Source: Zizania palustris
Taxonomy: Eukaryota > Streptophyta > Magnoliopsida > Poales > Poaceae
Assembly: GCA_019279435.1 (NCBI GenBank)
Contig: JAAALK010000284.1
Span: 20,576,390 to 20,640,389 of the forward strand
Direction of reading: 5' to 3'
Length of the DNA stretch: 64,000 nucleotides
Of the stretch, positions 22,242 through 34,171 are shown one piece after another (position 1 is the stretch's first letter; each line of letters starts with the position of its first letter). The notes under the pieces were generated by a model. It searched no databases. It saw only the letters and a program-made list of their open reading frames with translations, and had not been told where the DNA came from. The position numbers were made by a program, and so were the translations under genes.

Positions 22242-25200
22242 TGTCGCGCCCCGATTTAATAAATCAGGACTTTATTGAAATTCCATAGAAAATCAATAAA
22301 ACAAGACGTTCATCATGCGACCACGTACAATACGGGCAATCATTCATGGTTCGTAGACCGCATTAATACAAAAGTGAATAAGGTGAAGAGAAACTAATAA
22401 AATAAGGGTCCTAGATGAACGCCTCCTTCCAGTCTCGCCTTGACTGGGTCGCTACTCCAGACCTGCATCCTCCTCGTAGTAGACGGCCTCTGATGGTGTA
22501 AGTCAACGGGTGAGTACAGATGTACTCAGCAAGCCACCGAATGCATTTATAATGCAAGGTAAATAACAAGGGAGAAGGTGGCTAGTTTTGCGGAAGCAGC
22601 ATAATTGTAAAGCATTAAGTGTGATCAATTTATTAGTACTGAAAAGTAAACATGTGTATGCATCATCATCTTCTAACTCGAGGAGTACGTTTCACTCCCT
22701 CGCACAACAGTCCTTACATGCCATGAATATCTCATTCATTCAAACAATTGTAAACTAACTGCGAGTAGTCACACAACCCGCCCTTGACCGTGGGCTCGGC
22801 TTTTCGAAAAGATTGAATTACTCTGATCAGAGATGTACCACTGTACCCACAAGGCACACACTCATCACTTACACCGAAGTGTAACGAGATGACCCATTTC
22901 ACGGGAACTCATGCCAAAACCTTCCATATGGTCTTCCCCGACTCAACAGCACCCTCTTATAGGTTTCATATGGTGTCCCGACGCGTCGGTGCCCCACCAT
23001 ACCCCCCCTTGAGCCTCCTATGGTACAAGTCGCCCGCAGGCTAGCCCCTTGCCCCCTCCACTATGGTGCCGAGAGACGGAGTGTTCCACACTTCCAGTTA
23101 GGACTTACCCATTAGACTTGTGGTTGGTAAGGAAGTGCTTTGCAACAGATCCCGCAGACCGGTCCTTATAGTGCCCCGGGTGCGACCAACCAGTTTCCGA
23201 GCTTGCACCCGGAACCCACCATACTTATAACATACCTAACTCCAATAGAGTCCAGAGACAAGAATAACGGGGTATTTCATATACCAGAATTCATCTAACT
23301 ACGACTCATTATTTTATCCTATAGCAGTTGTGCCGGTACATCGGGCACTAGCTAATATAGTATTTGTAGAGTGACAAGGAGTTAAGGCTCAATAAGCATG
23401 GCTTGGGTTTGCACACAAGGACGGGGATCTAATAAATATAAGTGTAGGGCTTGATCTTTGACTAATGCAATATTAACCTATGACTTATAGCGATAATTTA
23501 TTAACATGGGCTCAATATGATCAACTGTTTCCACAGAGGTGGTCGATGACTTGCCTTGATCCGTGAATGGTGAAGGTGGAACCTCGGGATGGAACTCCGG
23601 ATCTTCGACGACGTCGTAGTCTTCTCGATACGGAAAAGTAAATAAAACATTCAATAAACAATCCAAACAATCAACCATACTAACATACATGTTTATGTTG
23701 GATTAAGTAAAGGAGATATAGTCTTAACTTTTAGGGATTTGTTACTTAAACATTTAAGATTAATTTTTAATGAGATTCCTTAATTTTATAACTTGATATA
23801 ATTATTTTCCTAAGGGGGTTTTATTTTTCCCTTTTTAAAGTTGTAGTAAAAAGGTATTGAATAACCTTATTATTATTGTAGTAAAAATACTGGACTTAAG
23901 TTATTAGGTTACCTGAGGTTGTTATATAAATTTTTAGGATATTTCCATAAAGGGTTGACTTCTTATTATATGCATTAATTACATGTCCTAAAGGGCCTTT
24001 GCAATATCATTAATGGAATAAAGTGGACGAGATGAATATTCTATTTTTATTAAAAATAGTGAACTCAAGTTGTTAGGTTTTCTGAAGTTATTATATAAGT
24101 TGTCATGACATTTTTATAAAGTGTTTAACTTCTATTATATGAATTACTTAAGTATCATACAAGGGCTTTTGCAATATTAATTTCTAGATTAAAGTAGGCA
24201 AAGTGAACATGTTATTTTTTTGTTGCATTAAAATAGTGGAATAACTTCATTAAGTCTTCTGAATTTATTGTATAATTATTCATGATATTTTGTAAAGGGT
24301 TGCATTTTTATTTAATCATTTATTTCAAAGGGCCTTGGAAATGTTTATTTAATAAAATGAAAGGGAAAAATGAATCATTATATTTTTATTGGCTTATAAA
24401 CAGTGTACAGGGATTAATATATCATCTAAAATTAATATATCAATTTTTGAGAGTTTTTCTGAATGAATTAATAATTAAATCCTAAAAGGGGTCTTGGGAA
24501 TGTTATTTAATAAAATGTCTTGGACAAAATGGTCATTCCATTTTCATGGTATTACTAACAGTGAAATGGAGCCAAAATATCTTCTGAATATTAATTTATA
24601 AGTTTAAGGGTTTATCTGGATTATTTAATTGAAATATGAATTAATTCCTAAAGGGGACTTCTCTTTATTATTTAATAAGATTATTATGTGCCAAATAAAC
24701 ATATTGTTTTTATTGCATAAAAGTGTAGAGGATGAAAAGACAAATTTTCCAGAATCAAAATGGTGAATTTTGGAGTTAAATTGAGCAAGATATGAATTTT
24801 TAAAGTTTAAAGTATTTTTCTGAATTTATTTAAACCAGAAACAGCTGCGGGTCCACGGTGAGCCAGGTCCACCATGGACCCGCGCACTGTGCGCTGCACC
24901 GGTTGGATCTGGACCGTTGGATCCAGATCCATCGGTCAGTGGCTGGGCGGGGCGTTAAGTGAGATCCAACGGTCGATGGCGGTCGGTACCCCTTTGACCG
25001 GGTGAACGGCCCAGATTAAACCCGAGCGGGTTCTAATCTTAGCCGTTCATCTCCGATCGCACGGTGCCGAGTCCATCCGGCACGCTCGCGGCACGGGGGA
25101 GACCGAGACCTTCGTCTCCGACTCCGGCTGAGCGACAGCGAGCGATCCCCGGCGGCGGAGAGGGCTTCCGGCAGGGCTAGGGCCAAAAATGGAATCAGCA

Positions 25201-26356
25201 GAGCAAGGGGGCTTCAGGCGTACCGGCGACGATGACGTCGAGGCAGTGGCGACGATCGGCGGCGAGAAGAGGCGGGAGAAACCTTCGGGTTGACGGTGGC
25301 GACGGTGATCCGGCGGCGAGGAACGCGAACGGAGGCTAGGCCGAGGGAGTAGGGGCAATGGCGGTCCCGGCGATGACCTTGGCGAGGGCGGCGGTGACCT
25401 GGAGCGCCGGCGAGGGGCTACCGGAGAGAGAGCAGAGGGAAAATTGAAAAGGAGGGTGGTGGCCTTCGGGATTGCGCCAACTAGGGCTCGGGTGGTGTGC
25501 TCGGGTTGCGGCGAGGCGGGGGAGGCTCTTATAGGGTCGTCGGCGACAAGAAAGGAAGGCGGAGGGAGGGAAACCGAGGAGAGACTTCCCTTGCGCCGGT
25601 GAGGTTTCCTTAGGGCTCGGTTACTTGCCATTCATGGCGAAATCGCGTCGATTCTAGGTGGAATGGAACCGCCGGACTGAGGGAAAAGGGATCCTGACCT
25701 CGATTGAGCGAATCCGGTCGGCCGGCGGCGGAATAGGAAGGAGGTGGCGCCGGCATGGAAGGGGAGGGATCCCCTTCCATTTGGAGAAGAAGGACCTGAC
25801 AAGGGGGTCCCTCCTGTCAGCGGGCGTGCGGGAGAGAAGAGATGACGAGCGGGCCCGGCATGGCAGTGGGAGAGAGGGGGCGCGGGAGAGGCTGGCGGGT
25901 GGGCCAGAGATGGCAGGCGGGAGGGCGCACGCGCGGTGGCTGCCAGGTGGGCCTGGCGGAGCGTGGCGCGGAGGAGAGAGGAAGGGGGAGCGCCGACAGG
26001 CTGGCCCCGCCTGTCAGTGAGAGGGGCGTGCTGGGCTGGGCCGAAAGGCTTTCGGAGGGAGATTTAGGGTTTCGGCCCAACAAGGTTTAAAAGGTATTTT
26101 CCTTTAAATTTAATTCCAGAAATTCAAATATTTGCTTAAGGCTTGAAGATCAGTTAGAAAAATTTTGTAAAAATTCTCAAAAATATTTCTTGGCCTCTAG
26201 TTTATCCCATAAAATTTTCAAGCCAAATTTTGAATATTTGTCTCTGTTTGGCTTTAATAGGGCTCTTTTAGGATTTTCTTTAATAACAAAATTCAGAAAT
26301 TCATTTAATATTATTTTTCCTTTATTTTATTCCCTTTTAATTTTGGGGCTGTTACA
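22242..26356 (-). repeat. 3' LTR of element C (4115 bp)
   Basis: On the minus strand it starts TGTAACAGCCCC and ends GGGGCGCGACA. A GC-rich zone at 24.85-26.05 kb carries the likely core promoter (CCCTATAAGAG at about 25527-25536). A long open frame there (25047-25631) overlaps the promoter, is proline/arginine/serine-rich and is not treated as a gene. Confidence 0.9.
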
Positions 26357-26370
26357 ATCCTATCCCTCTT
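26357..26370 (-). other. Polypurine tract of element C
   Basis: Minus-strand AAGAGGGATAGGAT directly precedes the 3' LTR. Just upstream lies the hairpin GAATCTCG..CGAGATTC that is common next to the purine tract in this lineage. Confidence 0.8.
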
Positions 26371-26429
26371 ACAGAGAATCTCGTCCTCGAGATTCGAAGC
26401 GAACCTCAGAAAAACTAAGGGACTAAGTT

Positions 26430-27116
26430 CTACTGGTGCTCCAGATTAGGAGAAGGAGTTACATCAGAAGTAGGCAAGGCGATCTCTGGATCTGGGTTGG
26501 TTGAGATCAAATTGGGAGTGTCTTCGGTTGTATCTGGTTTCTCTTTGTGGTGATCTAGAGTATGTCCCTCTGGTTTTGGAATGGAGGATGGCACCCGCTT
26601 GGGGTAGGGGCACTTGTTGGCGTAGTGGCCTCCTTGGCGACAGTTGAAGCACACAATCGGCTTGCCGTTCTGGTCCCTCTTGTATCCGGTAGCTTGTGCT
26701 GGTGTCCTTCTGGCTGGCGGTGCTTGGGGTGGGATGTCTGTGCTTGGCCCTCCGAGGGTGGTTCGTGGCTTGGCAGGGGTTGGGGCTTGAGGGGGAATTA
26801 CTCTGGTTTCTGGTAAAATTGCTTCGTTCACCCATCTCTGAAAGTTGGCGAAGTCCCCGTAGATCAACTGAAGAGAGAGCTCGTGTTGGTGTTGTTGGAG
26901 ACGGAACAACTGTGCCTGCTGCTCTTGCATCTGCTTTTGTTGTTGTTGCATCTGGGTAAGCAGCGTGGCGATCAGTTGGTTTTGCTTTGCCATCACCTCC
27001 GCTAGTGTGGGATGATAGGCAATGGGGGTCTGCTGATGTCCAGCTGCACCCCATTGAGGCAGGTTGCCTGAGGTGTTTCCGTCGCGTGGGACTTCTGATC
27101 CTTGGTCATTGGCCAT
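26430..27116 (-). CDS. Element C gag with internal deletion (228 aa)
   Basis: It opens with MANDQGSEVPRDGN and a segment YHPTLAEVMAKQNQL that matches the start of the D gag (NHPTLAEIMANQNQL). A Gln-rich coiled stretch follows. Residues about 77-102 (HELSLQLIYGDFANFQRWVN) match the end of the D gag core (DELSIQLVTTDYADFQRLLN). About 150 residues of capsid core between these points are missing, yet the frame is kept. The zinc knuckle CFNCRQGGHYANKC is intact. The protein ends soon after, with no protease. It could still bind RNA and perhaps join particles made by a helper, but that is inference. Confidence 0.8.
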   Translation of the reverse strand: MANDQGSEVPRDGNTSGNLPQWGAAGHQQTPIAYHPTLAEVMAKQNQLIATLLTQMQQQQKQMQEQQAQLFRLQQHQHELSLQLIYGDFANFQRWVNEAILPETRVIPPQAPTPAKPRTTLGGPSTDIPPQAPPARRTPAQATGYKRDQNGKPIVCFNCRQGGHYANKCPYPKRVPSSIPKPEGHTLDHHKEKPDTTEDTPNLISTNPDPEIALPTSDVTPSPNLEHQ

Positions 27117-27550
27117 CCTGAAGTTGAAGGGTTCAAAAAGAAGGTGCCGTCATTAAGGGGAAATTGTTACTGATTTTATTGCCTAAGATGAATAGTTTGA
27201 CCTAGATGCTTACATATTTTGTTTTAGTCCCTTATCAACTTTTACACTCATGCCTTATATTATTTTTAATATAACTGATTTATCATGTATTTTATTCACT
27301 CAGCCTTCATGTTGTAATATATTTTATTAATTAGTGTTAGAGGTTTAAGATGAAGTGATGTTGATTATGTCTTATTGAATTCCTTGGTACCAAAAATTCA
27401 AGAAAATTTTTGGAACACAATTTAATGCTTAGGAGAATTTTTAGGAAATACTCTAGGTAATTGTTATTTTAAATGAAATTTTTAGGCCTGTATTTTAGCT
27501 TTCCTCTTATTTTATCCTTTTCTTGGAATTTATTTATTAATTACTTTATT

Positions 27551-27581
<31 letters not shown>

Positions 27582-27606
27582 TCCTGGCGAAAATAAAGGT
27601 GTTACA
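27117..27606 (-). repeat. Truncated LTR start inside element C
   Basis: On the minus strand the sequence starts TGTAACACCTTTATTTTC and continues AT-rich, like the first few hundred bases of a Tekay-type LTR. It is preceded by a purine-tract and hairpin motif. It differs from the LTR of C itself. It ends just before the gag ATG. A T-rich low-complexity run lies at 27.54-27.59 kb. Confidence 0.5.
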
Positions 27607-27645
27607 ATCATAATCTCCTTAACAAGAATCTCGTCCTCGAGATTC
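27607..27645 (-). other. Second purine-tract and hairpin motif in element C
   Basis: The hairpin GAATCTCG TCCT CGAGATTC and the adjoining tract before TGTAACACC copy the arrangement at 26357-26395. Such a motif is expected only next to a 3' LTR. Confidence 0.6.
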
Positions 27646-28024
27646 GGAAAGGTTAGAAGTAGGAAGCCATGGTTATGCTTCAGCCATGGATTCCCTTCTT
27701 TACGAGAGAGGCTTTTAAGTTTAGATTGGGCTTGGCTAAATTAGGGCTTTCCTGACAACGTGTCTTGACTTCATGATTGGAGTTGATCTTGCAGAATGGC
27801 GACGAATGAATTATGTTGAGTTGAACTAGAGGTAGATTCTTTCCTTTATATTGGGATTATGACCTAATAGGTATAGGAGGAAAAGGGAAATGGGATTAAG
27901 TTTTTATTTCAAAATGTATCGTTCTTGCGATTACATTTATTTATATCTTCATTCATGCCTTATTTTTGACATGAATGGTAATACAATCAAGTAAAAAGAA
28001 AAGCAATCAACCGTAAATCTACGT
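27646..28024. other. Spacer after the upstream ORF of element C
   Basis: I see no open frame with a domain and no repeat end in this stretch. Confidence 0.4.
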
Positions 28025-28837
28025 CTATGGTAGCTCGGGGGACGGCTCGATCACAGGCTCGTGGGAGACGGTTTGGGTCGAGGAGCTGGATGGTCCGACG
28101 GGTGGGGTACTGCGGGAGATCCTCTTGGGCCTCACGGTGGGGATCCGAAGGGGTTTCTTCTTGCTAGGCGGAAGAGGTGCGATCTCCTCAAGATCCTTCT
28201 TCAAGTCTTTGAGCTGCTGGCAGAGCTGGGTATTGATCATGGCGCCCTGGCGTAGGAGCTCGTTCTAACGCCTCAATTCCTCCACCTCGAAGGTCAACTG
28301 GGGGTTATGCTGAAGCTGTCGACGGAGCTCGGCGTTCTCGCGGGTCAGGTTCTCTGAAGTGTGGCGGTAGAAGTCGATGGTGTCGTGCTGGCTATCTGCG
28401 TCGAGGACGGCCTTTGTGTGAAGGTTGTCCATAGCCTCCAAGAGTCTCATGGTGCGGGCGATGGCGGGGTTGTCCTGAGGGAGGGAGTTGATGTAGATGC
28501 TGCGGTGACTCCCGGGTGTGCGCATGGGCATGAAGCGGTAGATGGTGTCACGGAGGTGGCAGTCGTAGACCAGTCGAAGCTCGGCGAGGGACTGAAGAGC
28601 GGCTCGCTGGCTGGCCACCACGAACGAAGGTCCTCCGACTCCATGGGTGTAGAAGGGTGGCTGCGTGGAGGAGGGGCAGATAACAACCGTGACCTCGCAG
28701 TAGCTCTCGTTCGCATCGGGAAAGATCCCATGGAACGCGGGCTCATGGGGAAACCCCAAGAAGTCGACGAGCACGCGAAGCTCGTGGATAAATCTGGCCT
28801 CATCACGAAGAGTCCCGCTCATGGTATGGACCGGCAT
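28025..28837 (-). pseudogene. Element C upstream ORF (orf0-like), one amber stop
   Basis: The ATG at 28837 lies about 120 bases after the primer site. The product would be about 270 residues. The N-terminal half contains HELRVLVDFLGFPHEPAFHG and aligns with the D protein at 42713-43489 (RELRMMVTFLGFLFEPEFHG). The second half is helical and Glu/Gln-rich. The tail has a basic Pro/Arg patch KKKPLRIPTVRPKRIS, also found in D. A single TAG at 28264-28266 interrupts it after VEELRR; a CAG codon there is the likely ancestor. The function is unknown. Rice RIRE3/RIRE8-type elements are reported to carry an extra ORF before gag, which fits. Confidence 0.75.
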
Positions 28838-28958
28838 CTACAAAAGAGAGAAATTTTGTGAAAACTTCAGAAGATGAGAAGGTAAGTAATTTTTTGTAAA
28901 ATATAGTGAATATATATAGGTCCTAAGGTCAGGTCTGTTTGGCTTCCTACAGTCAAGT

Positions 28959-28972
28959 CGGCTATGATACCA
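28959..28972 (-). other. Primer binding site of element C
   Basis: Minus-strand TGGTATCATAGCCG lies three bases after the 5' LTR. It is a near match to the Met-tRNA complement TGGTATCAGAGCC, and the following ACTTGACTGTAGGAAGCC is shared with D. Confidence 0.8.
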
Positions 28973-28975
28973 TCT

Positions 28976-31900
28976 TGTCGCGCCCCGATTTAATAAATCA
29001 GGACTTTATTGAAATTCCATAGAAAATCAATAAAACAAGACGTTCATCATGCGACCACGTACAATACGGGCAATCATTCACGGTTCGTAGACCGCATTAA
29101 TACAAAAGTGAATAAAGGTGAAGAGAAACTAATAAAATAAGGGTCCTAGATGAACGCCTCCTTCCAGTCTCGCCTTGACTGGGTCGCTACTCCAGACCTG
29201 CATCCTCCTCGTAGTAGACGGCCTCTGATGGTGTAAGTCACGGGGTGAGTACAGATGTACTCAGCAAGCCACCGAATGCATTTATAATGCAAGGTAAATA
29301 ACAAGGGAGAAGGTGGCTAGTTTTGCGGAAGCAGGATAATTGTAAAGCATTAAGTGTGATCAATTTATTAGTACTGAAAAGTAAACATGTGTATGCATCA
29401 TCATCTTCTAACTCGAGGAGTACGTTTCACTCACTCGCACAACAGTCCTTACATGCCATGAATATCTCATTCATTCAAACAATTGTAAACTAACTGCGAG
29501 TAGTCACACAACCCGCCCTTGACCGTGGGCTCGGCTTTTCGAAAAGATTGAATTACTCTGATCAGAGATGTACCACTGTACCCACAAGGCACGCACTCAT
29601 CACTTACACCGAAGTGTAACGAGATGACCCATTTCACGGGAACTCGTGCCAAAACCTTCCATATGGTCTTCCCCGACTCAACAACACCCTCTTATAGGTT
29701 TCATATGGTGTCCCGATGCGTCGGTGCCCCACCATACCCCCCCTTGAGCCTCCTTGGTACAAGTCGCCCGCAGGCTAGCCCCTTGCCCCCTCCACTATGG
29801 TGCCGAGAGACGGAGTGTTCCACACTTCCAGTTAGGACTTACCCATTAGACTTGTGGTTGGTACGGAAGTGCTTTGCAACAGATCCCGCAGACCGGTCCT
29901 TATAGTGCCCCGGGTGCGACCAACCAGTTTCCGAGCTTGCACCCGGAACCCACCATACTTATAACATACCTAACTCCAATAGAGTCCAGAGACAAGAATA
30001 ACGGGTATTTCATATACCAGAATTCATCTAACTACGACTCATTATTTTTATCCTATAGCAGTTGTGCCGGTACATCGGGCACTAGCTAATATAGTATTTG
30101 TAGAGTGACAAGGAGTTAAGGCTCAATAAGCATGGCTTGGGTTTGCACACAAGGACGGGGATCTAATAAATATAAGTGTAGGGCTTGATCTTTGACTAAT
30201 GCAATATTAACCTATGACTTATAGCGATAATTTATTAACATGGGCTCAATATGATCAACTGTTTCCACAGAGGTGGTCGATGACTTGCCTTGATCCGTGA
30301 ATGGTGAAGGTGGAACCTCGGGATGGAACTCCGGATCTTCGACGACATCGTAGTCTTCTCGATACGGAAAAGTAAATAAAACATTCAATAAACAATCCAA
30401 AACAATCAACCATACTAACATACATGTTTATGTTGGATTAAGTAAAGGAGATAGAGTCTTAACTTTTAGGGATTTGTTACTTAAACATTTAAGATTAATT
30501 TTTAATGAGATTCCTTAATTTTATAACTTGATATAATTATTTTTCCTAAGGGGGTTTTATTTTTCCCTTTTTAAAGTTGTAGTAAAAAGGTATTGAATAA
30601 CCTTATTATTATTGTAGTAAAAATACTGGACTTAAGTTATTAGGTTACCTGAGGTTGTTATATAAATTTTAGGATATTTCCATAAAGGGTTGACTTCTTA
30701 TTATATGCATTAATTACATGTTCTAAAAGGGCCTTTGCAATATCATTTAATGGAATAAAGTGGACGAGATGAATATTCTATTTTTATTAAAAATAGTGAA
30801 CTCAAGTTGTTAGGTTTTCTGAAGTTATTATATAAGTTGTCATGACATTTTTATAAAGTGTTTAACTTCTATTATATGAATTACTTAAGTATCATACAAG
30901 GGCTTTTGCAATATTAATTTCTAGATTAAAGTAGGCAAAGTGAACATGTTATTTTTTGTTGCATTAAAATAGTGGAATAACTTCATTAAGTCTTCTGAAT
31001 TTATTGTATAATTATTCATGATATTTTGTAAAGGGTTGCATTTTTATTTAATCATTTATTTCAAAGGGCCTTGGAAATGTTTATTTAATAAAATGAAAGG
31101 GAAAAATGAATCATTATATTTTATTGGATTATAAACAGTGTACAGGGATTAATATATAATCTAAAATTAATATATCAATTTTTGAGAGTTTTTCTGAATG
31201 AATTAATAATTAAATCCTAAAAGGGGTCTTGGGAATGTTATTTAATAAAATGTCTTGGACAAAATGGTCATTCCATTTTCATGGTATTACTAACAGTGAA
31301 ATGGAGCCAAAATATCTTCTGAATATTAATTTATAAGTTTAAGGGTTTATCTGGATTATTTAATTGAAATATGAATTAATTCCTAAAGGGGACTTCTCTT
31401 TATTATTTAATAAGATTATTATGTGCCAAATAAACATATTGTTTTTATTGCATAAAAGTGTAGAGGATGAAAAGACAAATTTTCCAGAATCAAAATGGTG
31501 AATTTTGGAGTTAAATTGAGCAAGATATGAATTTTTAAAGTTTAAAGTATTTTTCTGAATTTTATTTAAACCAGAAACAGCTGCGGGTCCACGGTGAGCC
31601 AGGTCCACCATGGACCCGCGCACTGTGCGCTGCACCGGTTGGATCTGGACCGTTGGATCCAGATCCATCGGTCAGTGGCTGGGCGGGGCGTTAAGTGAGA
31701 TCCAACGGTCGATGGCGGTCGGTACCCCTTTGACCGGGTGAACGGCCCAGATTAAACCCGAGCGGGTTCTAATCTTAGCCGTTCATCTCCGATCGCACGG
31801 TGCCGAGTCCATCCGGCACGCTCGCGGCACGGGGGAGACCGAGACCTTCGTCTCCGACTCCGGCTGAGCGACAGCGAGCGATCCCCGGCGGCGGAGAGGG

Positions 31901-33095
31901 CTTCCGGCAGGGCTAGGGCCAAAAATGGAATCAGCAGAGCAAGGGGGCTTCAGGCGTACCGGCGACGATGACGTCGAGGCAGTGGCGACGATCGGCGGCG
32001 AGAAGAGGCGGGAGAAACCTTTGGGTTGACGGTGGCGACGGTGATCCGGCGGCGAGGAACGCGAACGGAGGCTAGGCCGAGGGAGTAGGGGCAATGGCGG
32101 TCCCGGCGATGGCCTTGGCGAGGGCGGCGGTGACCTGGAGCGCCGGCGAGGGGCTACCGGAGAGAGAGCAGAGGGAAAATCGAAAAGGAGGGTGGTGGCC
32201 TTCGGGATTGCGCCAACTAGGGCTCGGGTGGTGTGCTCGGGTTGCGGCGAGGCGGGGGAGGCTCTTATAGGGTCGTCGGCGGCAAGAAAGGAAGGCGGAG
32301 GGAGGGAAACCGGGGAGAGACTTCCCTTGCGCCGGTGAGGTTTCCTTAGGGCTCGGTTACTTGCCATTCATGGCGAAATCGCGTCGATTCTAGGTGGAAT
32401 GGAACCGCCGGACTGAGGGAAAAGGGATCCTGACCTCGATTGAGCGAATCCGGTCGGCCGGCGGCGGAATAGGAAGGAGGTGGCGCCGGCATGGAAGGGG
32501 AGGGATCCCCTTCCATTTGGAGAAGAAGGACCTGACAAGGGGGTCCCTCCTGTCAGCGGGCGTGCGGGAGAGAAGAGATGACGAGCGGGCCCGGCATGGC
32601 AGTGGGAGAGAGGGGGGCGCGGGAGAGGCTGGCGGGTGGGCCAGAGATGGCAGGCGGGAGGGCGCACGCGCGGTGGCTGCCAGGTGGGCCTGGCGGAGCG
32701 TGGCGCGGAGGAGAGAGGAAGGGGGAGCGCCGACAGGCTGGCCCCGCCTGTCAGCGAGAGGGGTGTGCTGGGCTGGGCCGAAAGGCTTTCGGAGGGAGAT
32801 TTAGGGTTTCGGCGCAACAAGGTTTAAAAAGGTATTTTCCTTTAAATTTAATTCCAGAAATTCAAATATTTGCTTAAGGCTTGAAGATCAGTTAGAAAAA
32901 TTTTGTAAAAATTCTCAAAAATATTTCTTGGCCTCTAGTTTATCCCATAAAATTTTCAAGTCCAAATTTTGAATATTTGTCTCTGTTTGGCTTTAATAGG
33001 GCTCTTTTAGGATTTTCTTTAATAACAAAATTCAGAAATTCATTTAATATTATTTTTCCTTTATTTTATTCCCTTTTAATTTTGGGGCTGTTACA
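28976..33095 (-). repeat. 5' LTR of element C (4120 bp)
   Basis: It is a near-identical partner of 22242-26356, with about one substitution and one indel in the first 180 bases. It drives transcription leftward into the internal region (TATA-like CCTATAAGAG near 32262-32271). Part of it (around 29.46-29.6 kb) is homologous in opposite orientation to the D LTR near 41.97-42.07 kb. Confidence 0.9.
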
Positions 33096-33100
33096 TCAAG

Positions 33101-34088
33101 TCCGATCGGACCGGAGGTATGACTTCGGACAGACCAGAGGTGCAGAGGGGCCTCGGGAGCATATCCCGAAGGTAGCTGCTTGGTAGGCTCCAGTGGTCTG
33201 ATCGGCGAAGTACTCCCGGTCGGACCGGCAAAGCAGGCTTCGGCGTGCACGGGCTCCGGCACACAGAACTTCGGCGATCAGGGCTTCAGTGAAAATCTTC
33301 GGCGTGATGCGGGGGTTCCAGTCGGACCGGCAGGGCGCCTTCGGTCTGACCAGCCATTGTCAAAAATAGCCTAACGAAGGGGGCTCTGGTCAGACCGGCC
33401 CTACGCCACCGGTCAGACCGGCGACGATAGATCTTATCTGTACGGGTCGGATGGCCTAGCAAACAAGATCCAATTGCCTCCAAATTTTGCAGAGGTGTTC
33501 AGGAAGACAATTATCTACAAAAATAATAATAGATCAAACACAATTTAGCCAGAGGGCCGAATTACCGAGTATGGCGATAAAAACCGATGAAAAGTATAGC
33601 AATTCATTACATCAATTAATGGGAGGTTCACAAGCGAACCAACAAGGGTTACCGTGATTACAAACGCGGCAAATGGAGGGCTTTCAATCAAACCCACGAA
33701 GATGCAGAAAGTAAAGAAAAGTAAATGCGATTCAAAGCTAGGGCTTTGGATTTTTTGAGATTGTAGAGCGCTTGAATCGGCCTTGCCCCTAATATTTATA
33801 GGGGGTGGGCTGGTTATCCCTCGATAGTGATAGAGTAGGATTCGGCAAAACTCTGTTAGGATAAGATTTGGGTAAAAATAGCTCGAATCCTCCTCGGATT
33901 CATATTCTGAACCCTGGCCGGTCTGACCGAGCCCATGGGTCTGGTCTGACCAGACCTGGCCAGTTGGACTGGCCTGCTATAGTCGGTCAGACTGGCCTTT
34001 GCCAGGTTTGACACATTTTTTGGTTAAAAATACCATTTTTCAGTATTTGCCTAGTTTGACCATTAATGCCATTTTTGCTATAAAAACA
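33101..34088 (-). repeat. 3' LTR of element B, inner piece
   Basis: It continues the LTR begun at 21956 and matches 56118-57082. On the minus strand it starts TGTTTTTATAGC. It contains a dense set of imperfect palindromes of the type GGTCNGACC. The TATA box (CCTATAAATATTA) lies at about 33790-33802. Confidence 0.9.
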
Positions 34089-34102
34089 TGCCCCCTGCCA
34101 TT
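34089..34102 (-). other. Polypurine tract of element B
   Basis: Minus-strand AATGGCAGGGGGCA directly precedes the 3' LTR; A has a similar tract ending in AGGGGGCATG. Confidence 0.75.
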
Positions 34103-34171
34103 TAGCAAACTTAGTGAGCTAAAAGCATGACGGGCCTCGGGCAATACTTTCAATATCGGCCTTTTAACACT

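Larger units (their letters stand above)
22242..33095 (-). mobile_element. Element C: non-autonomous gypsy element with gag remnant
   Basis: Two 4.1-kb LTRs, near identical by eye, flank only 2.6 kb of internal DNA with a primer site, an upstream ORF, a shortened gag and a polypurine tract. There is no protease, RT, RNase H or integrase. This is the plan of TR-GAG or LARD-type elements. Primer site, upstream ORF, gag and part of the LTR are related to D, which places C in the Tekay/RIRE3-like group. It is the youngest insertion in the nest by LTR identity. Confidence 0.9.

Noticed and set aside
25047..25631. 194-codon open frame in the C LTR, repeated at 31783-32367
   Set aside because: It overlaps the likely core promoter, is a low-complexity Pro/Arg/Ser product of a GC-rich zone, and is duplicated only because LTRs are duplicated.
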